Positions 44,275 to 55,216 of a DNA stretch of 64,000 bases are shown piece after piece. The notes beneath the pieces are model-generated. The model had not been told where the DNA came from. It saw nothing but the letters and a program-made list of their open reading frames with translations, and did no database searches. Both the position numbers and the translations under genes were made by a program. Every line of letters starts with the position of its first letter. Within the stretch, counting starts at the first letter, position 1. Source of the stretch: Hydrangea macrophylla (Eukaryota > Streptophyta > Magnoliopsida > Cornales > Hydrangeaceae); contig CM066991.1 of NCBI GenBank assembly GCA_033977485.1, positions 28,951,850 through 29,015,849 on the forward strand. The letters are read 5' to 3'.

Positions 44275-47200
44275 ATGGCTAGTGGTTCAGGGTCTTATGG
44301 CCCTCCTAAGAAGAAATACAAACCCAATCCAGTCCACAGTTCATCAGTTTTACTTGCCGATCTCGGGGCACATCTCTCGGCACGGGCCTTCAATCGATTG
44401 GTACACTCCCAAACTTCCCTTTTTATGCTCATGATGAGATAATACAATGTAGTGCTATGAATGATGAGCAATGAATGCATGCATGAATGCCCTTTCTCCC
44501 TTTCTATGCCAATGTAGTATATGATAATCAATACATGTATGAATGCATATTTGAAAATTCAACCTATTCGCCAATCCCCTCTTTCATGATTAGGATTTAA
44601 TGCTTGGTATTGTGCCCCCCTTTTTTTATTATTGCCCTTAGCTGGACACATTGATTTCATTATTCCATTTATTCATTGCTAATGGGTGGTTGTGCTAATC
44701 TAGATGAATTTTGCGTATGCTTAATATTTTGAATGAACCTAAAATCCAATCATTGCTTACGACCCACAAGCATTTTTGTTCTTAGACTTCACAAGAGATC
44801 CCCTTTTATTTCAAATCGCCGAGTCGCTTAGACTCTCAAGAAAGAATTTCATTATTTTCAAATCAACGAGTTGCTTAGACTCTCAAAGAATTTTATTCTT
44901 ATTTTTCAAATCAACGAGTCGCTTAGACTCTCAAAGAATTTTATTCTTATTTTTCAAATCAACGAGTCGCTTAGACTCCAAAGAATTTTATTATTTTCAA
45001 ATCAACAAGTCGCTTAGACTCTCAAAGAATTTTATTCTTATTTTTCAAATCAACGAGTCGCTTAGACTCTCAAAGAATTTTATTCTTATTTTTCAAATCA
45101 ACGAGTCGCTTAGACTCCAAAGAATTTCATTATTTCTCAAATCAATGAGTCGCCTCGACTCCAAAGAATTTCATTATTTTTCAAATCAACGAGTCGCCTT
45201 GACTCTAAAGAATTTCATTATTTCTCAAATCAACGAGTCGCCTCGACTCCAAAGAATTTCATTATTTCTCAAATCAACGAGTCGCCTCGACTCCAAAGAA
45301 TTTCATTATTTTCAAATCAACGAGTCGCCTCGACTCCAAAGAATTTCATTATTTCTCAAATCAACGAGTCTCCTCGACTCCAAAGAATTTCATTATTTTC
45401 AAATCAACGAGTCGCTTAGACTCGGGAATTATTTTCCTTTACTCACTAAATTGCATTGCTTGAATCCCAAAAGTGAACATTTATTATTCCCTCCTTTTCT
45501 TATTTTCTTTTCTCTCTCTTTTTTTTTTTTTTTGCAGACTCCAGAATTTGTCCTCAAGGGTCATGGGAGCATGGCCCATGGCCGAAGGTGGTATATGGAG
45601 CTCTCTGATGATGTGAGAACCTTGGTCAATAATGCTGGATTTGGGCTCTTTGCATTGCTTCTGGAGAAGAGTACAAATGACCGGACCCACATTCAAGCCT
45701 CGGCGGAAAGGTGGTGGGACATGACGAACACCTTCCACATGCCTTTCGGGGAGATGACGATGACTCCTTTAGATTTCGCCATGATCACTGGCGTCCCATT
45801 TGGTGGCCTCCCTATCGCTCGTTATGACGATCTTCAGAACCGTCATGAAGAAATTATTGACTTGCTTGGGGCTCATCCAGGGGATTTCATAGTTCCCGCA
45901 AAATGGTTCCTGGATACCTTCAAGAATCAGGCCTTCATTGACGATCAAATGGCCAGGGCCTTCATCATGTATGTGCTGGGTTGCTCGCTGATGAGTACAA
46001 AGGGTGACACAATCAGTCTGGGGTATTTGGCTTCTCTCACAGACGTCGATCGCATCTCCCAATACAACTGGGGAGGGGCAGGTTTGGCCACTCTCTACAA
46101 CCACATGAGTGAGGTTTCTAGGGGAAATTCCCCCTCCACGGGCGGGTACTGGAGAGCTTGGGAGGTAAAGCTTCAACTGTATTATTCATTCATTTATTTA
46201 TTCATTTCATCTTTATTCCTTTTATTTTTATTGCATTCCTTTCCTCCAATTTTGAAAACTGAATTTGCCTCTTTATTTTGCCTTGCAGATATGGTCGCAT
46301 GAATACCTCCGGATGAGAGCTCCCACTACTCGGGACAGCGAGGCGGCTATCATGCCTCAGGGCTTGAAGTGGAGGAAGGAGGCAACGGGCCGAAAAGTCG
46401 GGGCTCATGATTTTGTTGGCTACCGGAACCTCCTCATTAATTTGCGTGAGATTCATGTGATATGGAACCCGTGGGCAGCGGCCCTCCCAGAGGCAGGTGA
46501 AGCAATTCAGGCGGCGGTGGCCTATTCTAGATTGAGGGTTCTGATGGTGGGTGAGTCGTGCCGGGAATGGTACCTTGGTGAGAGGGTGACTAAGCAGTCT
46601 CTTGCTGCCCCAAACTTTTATGTACCGTGGGTCCCTCCAGCTACTATGAGGAGCACAGAGACCCTGGATCATGATGACCTGGTGGCTGCTCTAGACGGGG
46701 AGAACATTGCAAATCTTCTGGACGGCCCCGACGGTTATGCAGCCTTTAGATTGAATTCTCTTATGCATAATTTTCCCCTTATGGATGTCGTCCGGGTAAC
46801 AAATATTATTCACATATGTATATTTCTTTCATTTCTGCTTTCCATTCCTTTTCAATCTTTTAAGTCAAACAAAACTCTTATTTGCAGCCTGTTCCTGGGG
46901 TCGCCGAACCCCCAACCCTTCCGCAGTGGAATTGGAGCGTTCCCACGGTCGACATGGGTCAAGAGACCATGTATCAGCTGACCCCTTACACTCAGAATGT
47001 CCCGACTATCCCTCTACAATATGATACAGTCCCCCGAGATTATGCTGAAGAGGGTCTGTCATATGCGCACACCGTCCAGCACTGGATTCACGGACGCGAA
47101 TGGAGGGTAAATCCCTTTTTGTTTAGAACAAAATTCTCTTATTTTATTTGCAAAAAAACAAACAGCCATAAAACTCAAAAGATTTTCTTATTTATCTTCA

Positions 47201-47665
47201 AAAAGAATCCAAATGATCACCTTTATTCTAATGACTGTATTCTAATTCTCTCTTTTCTTTCCTTTTCTCTTTTTTTTTTCAGGCTGATGGAGCAAGGACC
47301 AACGCCGATCTTCAGGCTAGAGCTATGGTATTACACTCCCTTTCTTCTTTTCCTTTCTCCTCTCTCTTTTCTTTTTTTTGCATTACTTATTTCGCTTATT
47401 TTTGTTTTTTATTTTATTTTTTTTACAGGAAACTGAGATTGCGGCTCTGAGGAGACAACTCCAGGAGTTCCAATTGAGTCAGGGCGGCGGCTATCAGGGA
47501 GGTGCTGGCGGTAGTGGCCAAGGCGGCGACTACCAAGGAGGTGATGGAGATGGGGGAGATGGAGGAGATGGAGGTGGTGGCGGAGATGGAGGCGATGGCG
47601 GAGCTGGGAGAGGTCAGGCAGCTCATCAAACGCCCAGAAGGAATCCTCGTCGTAGACGAGGATAG
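44275..47665 (+). CDS. Antisense plant mobile domain (PMD) gene of Gypsy B, six coding exons
   Basis: Exons by splice signals: 44275-44400, 45538-46164, 46289-46795, 46888-47106, 47283-47327, 47429-47665. All are multiples of three (phase 0), all introns are GT..AG, and together they give an uninterrupted frame of 586 residues. The start MASGSGSYGPPKKKYKPNP has a basic nuclear-signal-like patch. Exons 2-3 hold the PMD signature: WWDMTNTFHMPFGEMTMTPL, DFAMITGVPFGG, then GYLASLTDVDRISQYNWGGA and WNPWAAALPEAG. The last exon is a short coiled coil, a Gly/Asp-rich tail and RRNPRRRRG. The PMD family includes host MAIN/MAIL1 proteins linked to transposon silencing. It seems intact although the host element is not. 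Its function in the element is unknown. Confidence 0.75.
44776..45430. repeat. Minisatellite inside intron 1 of the PMD gene
   Basis: About fourteen units of 43-47 bp: AATCAACGAGTCGCTTAGACTC or AATCAACGAGTCGCCTCGACTC plus an AAAGAATTTCATTATTT-like spacer. The early units have TTAGACTC cores, the later ones CCTCGACTC, an almost perfect inverted repeat. The array is open in one plus frame and fuses on paper to exon 2, but the acceptor at 45537 and the repetitive translation argue that it is intron. Confidence 0.8.
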
Positions 47666-47994
47666 CTTATCTCCTTTAGGTTATGTTATGTCCCTGTGAG
47701 GACGAAAGAATTTCGAATTCTCTTATTTAGGAGAACTTAGCAATACTTATGCATGGTGGCCTGCGTGCCCATTTTGAATTTGTTTATATTCATGCTTGAT
47801 TGCTTCCCCGTATTAGTTCTTGAATCTTATTCCTTTTGCTTATTTAGATTATGAATACCCTTTCTTGGCTTTATTTTAGTGAGTGATGCAAACAATGGTG
47901 CTTAAAATGATGATTGGCAGCATTTTTATTCGAATTCTGTGCAGGTTTGGGCTGATTGAAGTTACAAAATGACCCATGTGCCTTTTAAACCTGG

Positions 47995-48120
47995 GCCGGC
48001 ACTCGGTGAGTCTGGGCGGCACTCCATGAATGCCGTGCGGCATTCAGTAATTGCCGGCCGGCACTCAGTGAGTGCCGCCGCTTTACATCGAGTGCCGGTC
48101 CGGCCCCTTTTTCTATATAA
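47995..48120 (+). promoter_or_regulatory. Promoter of the second antisense gene
   Basis: GGCACTCGGTGAG, GGCACTCCATGAATGCC, GGCATTCAGTAATTGCC and GGCACTCAGTGAGTGCC lie between 47995 and 48104. TATATAA follows at 48114-48120, 100 bp before the first ATG (48220). It has the same motif and order as the LTR and the PMD gene promoter. Confidence 0.7.
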
Positions 48121-48219
48121 GCTGCCATTTACCCATTCCTAGGTTCATTCGGGATTTCTAGAGCCATTTTGCCTTCTTTACATTCAAACTTTTTCCTTTT
48201 ATATCCCCCTCCTTTCTTC

Positions 48220-49302
48220 ATGGCCCCTATTAGTTCCAACATCCTGTACCCATAGATGGATTCCCTTTCTGGCATAGACCGACTCAATCTTGAATCCCAC
48301 AGACTGACGGACCTTTTCGCTTTTCGTCATACAGCTCTGGATGAGGAGTTGCTTCGAGCAGCTATCATGTGCTGGGACCCTTCTCTTCACGTCTTTTGGT
48401 TTGGTCACGAGGAGGTCTGTCCCCTCTTCGAGGAGTTTAGCGCCATCCTTCACACCGATCCGTATGCAGATTTGATTATTCCACAGATCCAGGCAGGATA
48501 TATTCAGGATTTATCGGCCCTTCTTGGCGTTTCTCGGGGCGCTGCCGGCTCCCTTGTTCATGACCGTCATATTGATTTCGACCGCCTCTCCTCCACTTAC
48601 GCACCCATTGGCGATCCTGACGATAGGAGGTATCAGGTCATCAGGCGGAATGCCCTTTCTCTGGCGATGCTTTTACACTTCTTATTCCAGTCTTCTACTG
48701 ATATCCTGATTCCGATCGTATGTGGCCTCCGAGAGATGCGGAGTGCTATTATGCTCGTTCTGGGGGAGACTTTTCTAGGTCTGGATCACGCACATACTGC
48801 GGGATCGATGCTGCTTTCGGGGTCACCCCACGTTTTACAGATTTGGCTCTTCGAGCGCTTGGGCTTCTTTGCTCACCTAGCCCTCGGGAGACTACTCCCT
48901 TATGATCATATGGACGTCTATTACCCCTCCCGCACAGTTACCAGCTGGCTTACTTGGTTTCGAGGCTTGAGTTACGAGGACATCTGTTGGATATGCCCTC
49001 GCTGGTCTTATTGCTCTGTCGCGGTACGTCTTCCTGGGCGCCCTGGGATTTGGTTGACTGGTCTGCGAGTTACCACCTTTTACATTCCCAGCCGGGTAGC
49101 CCGCCAATTCGGCTTGCTCCAAGATGTCCCCGATGTTATTACTGCTGATTTCTCGAGAAGTTCTGCCCTACGTCCTTTGACAGTGAGGATATTCGCAGAG
49201 GCTTGGCATGATAGGGTATCAGCTCCCTTTAGGAGGATTCCAGCTTCAGTCGTCCCGACCGCAGAGTATTTGCTTGAGATTCAGTCTCTAGTCAGGGGGT
49301 AG
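48220..49302 (+). CDS. Second antisense accessory gene of Gypsy B (DUF7745-like), stop near start
   Basis: An ATG at 48220 reads 11 codons to TAG (48253-48255); the next codon is ATG (48256) and the same frame runs 348 codons to 49302. Key text: HTALDEELLRAAIMCWDPSL, HVFWFGHEEVCPLFEEFSAI, GDPDDRRYQVIRRNALSLAM, LFERLGFFAHLALGRLLPYD, GRPGIWLTGLRVTTFYIPSR. The W-D-P..V-F-x-F-G..E-V-C-P-x-x-E-E-F-S pattern is that of the DUF7745 family, related in layout to plant mobile domains and common in plant gypsy accessory ORFs. No introns are evident. The first TAG may be a nonsense change in a longer start, or a tiny upstream ORF. Function unknown. Confidence 0.65.
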
Positions 49303-49957
49303 CTTCCAGATAGACAAAGTAAAAAGGAACGAAGCAAGATTTTAAAAGTTTTGACAAATTCTGCTTAACTTTGGCTAGGTTTATTTTCTGTGATGCATTT
49401 TATTTTATTTTTATTTTTTTTAAAATGCCCTGATCATGAAGAATCAAAGTTAGCACTTCTTTAATTTCTCTGGGTTATGAACAGTTTTCCCCTCAATGCC
49501 TCCTTCGACTTTTATTACTCCTTCATGAGTCTTGCTTAGTTTTAATCTCTCTATGTAATGAATTCTTGTTTGTTTCCACATGATGCACATTTTGATAGCC
49601 AGCATATCCAGAAATGGGTTTAAGCTTTGTCTGGGTTCATCGGCTCTAGCAAACGAAGTTTGCCCCTGGTTTCGGGATTTAGATGTGGTTCTAGGGCAAA
49701 CACAAGTTTGCCCCTAGTTTGACATGGTGAAAACTTGGGGCCCTTAAATTTGTTTGGGTTTTGGACCGAGGGCCTTGTGAGCCCGCCTACTTATCCCCGA
49801 ACGGGTATCAGGTCCGCAGTAGTTCAGCCAAGGCTAGAAAGAACACACATACATCTTTTATTTTTGTGACCGAACCGAGCAGGTTGCCTACGTATCCCCT
49901 ACCGGGAATCAGGTCAAGCGTAGTTCATCAATTCTGGAGGTTTTGAAAGACAAGGTT
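49303..49957. other. Region between antisense gene and pol end
   Basis: No gene. 3' ends of the plus-strand accessory gene and minus-strand pol converge here. GTTTGCCCCT occurs at about 49668 and 49702 and resembles the polypurine tract next to the 3' LTR. CTAC(G/T)TATCCCC .. GGGTATCAGGTC or GGGAATCAGGTC .. GTAGTTC blocks lie at about 49785 and 49885, duplicating the pre-LTR region at 41943-41985. Confidence 0.6.
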
Positions 49958-52900
49958 TCAAGCAAAGTATTTTTTGAGGCGATCGAGGTTGATTGGTTGT
50001 TTAAATTCAACTCCATCTAGGTCCATGAGATAGGCAGCTCCCCAGGAGAGGAGTGTCTTGATGATATATGGTCCGACCCAGTTGGGTTTGAATTTTCCTC
50101 GTGGGTCATAAACGGGCGCTTTAAGTTCTTTGAGGACCAGGTCGCCCTCAGCAAGCTTCCTTGGGCGAACCTTTTTGTTGAAAGCACGAGCTATCCTTTT
50201 CTGATATCCCCGAGTATGATTTACAGCAGCCAACCTCCTTTCATCGAATAACATCAATTCCTCATATCTCCCCCGCAACCATTCCAGTTCAGTTACCTCG
50301 CATTCTGCCAGAACTCTCAGAGATGGTATTTCAACTTCCACCGGTAAAACAGCCTCCATCCCGTAGACCAATGAGTATGGTGTAGCCCTGGTTGAGGTTC
50401 TCACGGACGTTCGATATCCCCACAAAGCGAACGGTAATTTTTCATGCCAATCTCTATATGTATCCGTCATTTTCCCCAGGATGGCTTTCACATTTTTGTT
50501 TGCGGCCTCTACTGCTCCATTTGTTTGTGGTCTGTATGGTGAGGATTGGTGGTGGGTGATCCTATACTTCTCTAGGAATGGAATAACCTCTCCCTGAAAA
50601 TGACTCCCGTGGTCAGAGATAAGCTCATTTGGCACCCCGTATCTGCAGATTACATTCTTCTGGATAAAATTCACCACATCTTTTGCTTTCAAAGTTGCGT
50701 ATGATGCCGCTTCCACCCATTTGGTAAAATAGTCTATTGCCACAATTATGTACCGGTGCCCATTTGAAGCTTTCGGAATTACTTCTCCAATGATATCAAT
50801 ACCCCACACAGAAAATGGCCACGGGGTGGTCATGCTATAGAGCTGGGAAGGTGGGGTATGCATTAAATTTGCATGAACCTGACATTTATGGCATCTCTTA
50901 ACATACTTACAGCAATCCTTATCTAAAGTCATCCAATAGTATCCCTGCCGAATTATCTTTTTAGCCAACATATGTCCGCTCATGTGGGGCCCACAGACTC
51001 CTTCATGTACTTCTTCCATCATTTTCCTTGCTTCCCTTCCATATAGACATTCCAAATTATAACCGGTGTAGGACTTCTTCCACAACTTTCCCGCATAGAT
51101 TAAAAATTGAGCTGAAAATCTACGAATTGCTCTCTTATCCTTCTCTGAAGCTCCTCCAGGATATTCTCCTTTCTCAACAAAATTCCAAACATCTATATAC
51201 CATGGTATCTCAACCTCTCCCTCTTCTTCAATGGCGGCGATTATTTCATACGAAGGTCGGGTTCTCTCTTCTATAGACAAAGGAATCATGGAGACTCCTA
51301 CATGAATTTGGATCATTGAGGCTAAGGTTGCTAGGGAATCTGCCAATTGGTTCTCCTCACGGGGAAGGTAATAGAACGAAATTCTTTTGAATTGCACCTT
51401 CAGGCTCTCTAGGTATTCATGGTAAGGTCTCAACTTCTCAAGCTTTATTCTCCAGTCACCCCTCACTTGTGATATTATTAGATTAGAGTCCCCGAAAACA
51501 TCGATCTTTTCTACTCCCAAAGTCAAGGCTGCTTCCATCCCAATTATACAGGCTTCATACTCTGCCGTGTTATTAGTCGAATTATACTTGAGCTTAATGG
51601 CCAAAGGAGTGGGGACCCCGCTAGGTGATACGAGGATAATCCCTACCCCGTATCCTATTTGATTAGCCGCTCCATCGAAGTACATTTTCCAAAGGTTCTC
51701 TTTTACTTCCATTACTTCTTCATCTGGAAACTTAAATTCTCCCCTTTCTTCGGATTCTATGGCGAGGTCGGCTAAATACTCGGCGACAGCTCTCCCCTTG
51801 ACAGATTTGGAGGTGACATATCTAATATCAAATTTAGCTAGCATCATGGTCCAACGGGATATCCTACTGGTCAGGGCAGGTTTTTCAAAGAGGTATTTGA
51901 GTGGGTCCATTCGGGATATCAGGGTGATAGGAAAGGCTAGCATGTAATGCCTAAGGCGACGGGTACACCAAACTAGGGCCCAACAAGCTTTCTCCAACGG
52001 TGAATAGTTCAACTCATACCCAGTCATCCTCTTACTCAAGTAGTATATGGCTTTTTCCACACGCCCCTCTTCTTCTTCTTGGGCCAACATACACCCCATT
52101 GAGTTCTCGGTTATGGATAGGTATAGCAATAGAGGTTTCCCGGGCTTAGGAGGTGATAGGACAGGTGGGTTTTGAAGGTAGGTTTTGATCTTTTCAAAGG
52201 CTTTTTGGCACTGGTTATCCCATTCGAACTTTTCCCCCTTTTTCAATAATTTGAACAACGGGTCACAGGTCATGGTGAGTTTGGATATGAAGCGGCTGAT
52301 GAACAGTATTCTTCCTAAGAATCCTCTCAACTCTTTTTCATTCCTAGGTGGCAGCATTTCGGCTATAGCTTGGATTTTAGTGGGATCTACCTCAATTCCT
52401 CTCTGGGTGATCAGAAACCCTAGAAGTTTTCCAGTGGTGACCCCAAAAGTGCACTTTTGCGGATTTAGCCTCATCCCGAACTTTCTCAGCCTTCCAAAAA
52501 ACTTTCTTAATGCCTCCAGATGCCCTCCCCTTTCTTTAGATTTTACTATCATGTTATCCACATATACTTCTACTTCTTTATGAATCATGTCATGTAATAA
52601 AGTGGTGGCAGCTCTCTGGTAAGTTGCACCTGCATTCTTAAGCCCAAACGGCATAACTCTATAACAGTAAGTCCCCCAAGGTGTGATAAAAGTTGTTTTC
52701 TCTCTATCCTCTGATGCCATCAAGATCTAGTTATACCCTGAAAACCCATCCATGAAAGATAAAAGTTCATGCCCTGCGGTATTATCTACTAATACGTCGA
52801 TGTGGGGTAAAGGGAAATCATCCTTAGGGCTAGCTTTGTTCAAATCTCGGAAATCTACACAAACCCTAACACGACCATCCTTTTTAGGAACCGGTACAAT

Positions 52901-53551
52901 ATTGGCAACCCAATCAGGATACTCGGTTACAATCAAGAATCCAGCCTTCAGTTGCTTTTCAACCTCCTCTTTCACTTTAAGCGCCCATTCAGGCCTCATT
53001 CACCTCAATTTTTGTTTCACAGGTTTCGAATTTGGAAAAAGGGGAATATGGTGTTGGACAATTTCTGGATCAATTCCTGGCATATCATCATAGGACCATG
53101 CAAAGACATCCTTGAATTCTTTTAATAGATTGATTAATTCTTCGCTTTCCTCATTATTAAGTGTTGAGCCAATAGAAACATTTTGTGGATTATCTTCATT
53201 CCCCAAATTAATGGTTAAAGTGCTTTCCATGATTTTGCATGCAGGTTCATTTTCTTTTTCAATTAGTTTTTGCAATTCATGAGGTATTTCATCATTTTCA
53301 TTACATGCATCACAGTTATTATTATGCGCAGTCAAGTAAGCAGAATTAGTCACATTCTCATTAACTTTCTTGGGAGCAATTACAACGGACATAGAAATAG
53401 AAAGACGCCTCATTTGGGCCAATACAGACTCTGGGTGAGGGGGGTACTTATCACTAGACTCAAAGACCCACTCTTTCTTGCTTTCCCCTCCCATATCAGC
53501 TATGAAATGATCTTCCCTTTCTTCTTCCTGAGTAATTTCTTCTATTTCCAC
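49958..53551 (-). pseudogene. Gypsy B reverse transcriptase, RNase H and integrase
   Basis: All parts lie in one minus-strand frame. A leader (53000-53551, ending KPVKQKLR), a TGA at 53000-53002, the RT fingers (52727-52999: VANIVPVPKKDGRVRVCVDF, ELLSFMDGFSGYN), a TAG at 52727-52729, then 921 open codons. Counting from the first Met of that frame (52723): RT VMPFGLKNAGATYQR and EVYVDNMIV at 53-60, where the second catalytic Asp is Asn; a first degenerate RNase H; a second RNase H with D350, E390, D412; integrase zinc CHKC at 611-614 and core D643, D704, E739. It ends NLDRLKKYFA without a chromodomain. The two stops fit C-to-T changes of CGA and CAG. Confidence 0.9.
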
Positions 53552-53755
53552 TTCTTCCGGCTTCCCTTTGTACTATGGTTTCTCCCTTTCTTTATTCTCA
53601 TTACTGTCTTCTTTATCCCCACCCTTCTCACCTTCATCTTTGATCTCTACAGAGCTCCCTTTTTCGACCTTCTTGTATCCTCCTTCTAGCAGGTTCTTCA
53701 TTACCGAGCCATCCATAGTACAGACCCAGTCCTGAGTAACGACAGATTTTTCAGG

Positions 53756-55216
53756 CTACTGAAGATAAGGGTCCTCATACTCAGAAAAGTTATGCGCAAA
53801 GAAAATCTCGAATCCTGGCTTCATACGCTTCTCTGCTTCATCCATCCACGGCTCTGGAAAACCACAAAACGGAAAATCTTCTCCCTGCTTGACGAAGTAC
53901 CCATTAAGAGTTTTCATGTATGGTTCCATCGGTGCATCCGTTGCTTTCTTCTTCTTCTTCAACTCTTCCTTGGTTGGTGAATATCCTAGCCCATGGGTGT
54001 GGGTTTGTGTGATGATACTTGGGAATTCTGACAGTCCTTGGTGTTTCTTACCTAAACCCATCCCTGGGAAGAACCCCATTTTTCTCATGATCCCGGCCAC
54101 CAATGGACTGGCGTATTGATCAAAATATAGTGGTAAAAATTCCTTCGGCTTCCCCTCTTCTATGACGTTAATGAACTCAAACCCACCCAAACTTGCTTCA
54201 CCTTCTTGTCTCTGTACTTCTAAAATCGGAGCGCTTGATGAGGCCCCAGACACATTTATCCAGCTATCCCCCAGAAGATCACATACCTTGTTTTTCCAAA
54301 TATACTTAACTTTCTGATGGATGGTTGATGGAATGGCACCCAAACTATCAAGCCACGGCCTTCCCAAAAGCAGGTTAAATGATGCAGGAATGTCAATGAT
54401 TTGGAATTCTGTTTCCCTTTCACCAGTCCTGACAGAGAGATTCAGAAAGATGATCCCCATTACTGTCCGTAGAGTGTTATCATAAGCCCTCACCTTTTGT
54501 TCCGATGGTATAAATGTAGATTCATCGAGCCCCATCCTTTTAGCTGTTCGAAAAGGGCAGACATTTAATGCAGACCCGTTGTCGACGAGGCAAGCAGGTA
54601 GAGAATTTCCTAGGCACTCAACGGTGATGTGCGACGGCTTATTGAAAACAGGTCCCCCAGGAGGTAAGTCAGCTTTAGAGAATGATATAGCCAGGGTTGG
54701 GCTTCTGCCGATCATGCCGATGAGATCTTCCGGAGTAACATCGATGGAAACATCCGACTGATTGAGAGCGTCAAGGACTGCTTGCCTATGACGCTTGGAA
54801 GCGATTAGCAACCCCCAAATAGTGATATTGGCATGTGTCTTCTTCATCTGTCTTAAGACTCTGTCCTCTTCTTCTTCCTCATTCAGTTTCCCTTTTCCTT
54901 TATTCATTTCTTGTTCCGGGTGATCCTCCTCAAGTTCGTGTGGTTTAAAATGCCTCCCAGATCGTGTGAGATGACTAATACCTTCTTTAACCCAAAGTCT
55001 ATCTTGTGTTTCAACAATTTTCAAACCTTCCTCCTCACTTTCATACCAAAGGTCCTCCTTAACTTTATTAGGGTCCTGAATACCGTCCCCTTTGTACCAA
55101 AGTGAATTGTCAGCTTCCGGTGCCCACCAATCTGCGTCAACAGTCCCTTCTATTTCTTTCCCTTTGCCTTCATCTACCAACCCTTTTAGAGTGCAGATTT
55201 GAGGATCCTCCAACAT
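53756..55216 (-). pseudogene. Gypsy B protease with C-terminal G-patch
   Basis: 486 codons. An acidic N-terminal stretch (residues 1-125) is followed by the protease: ITVECLGNSLPACLVDNGSA with D-N-G at 212-214 as the catalytic box, then FQIIDIPASFNLLLGRPWL. At about 371-400 PLVAGIMRKMGFFPGMGLGK plus KHQG forms a G-patch, an RNA-binding glycine motif also attached to proteases of betaretroviruses. The frame is separated from gag by TAG (55217-55219), and from RT by stops at 53756-53758 and 53573-53575, all in the same frame. Protease cuts the polyprotein; the G-patch may aid RT or RNA handling. Confidence 0.82.

Noticed and set aside
44776..45537. Long plus-strand open frame through the repeat array before the PMD exon
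   Set aside because: It is a minisatellite with repetitive translation, lies between a good donor (44401) and a good acceptor (45537), and the spliced frame is better.
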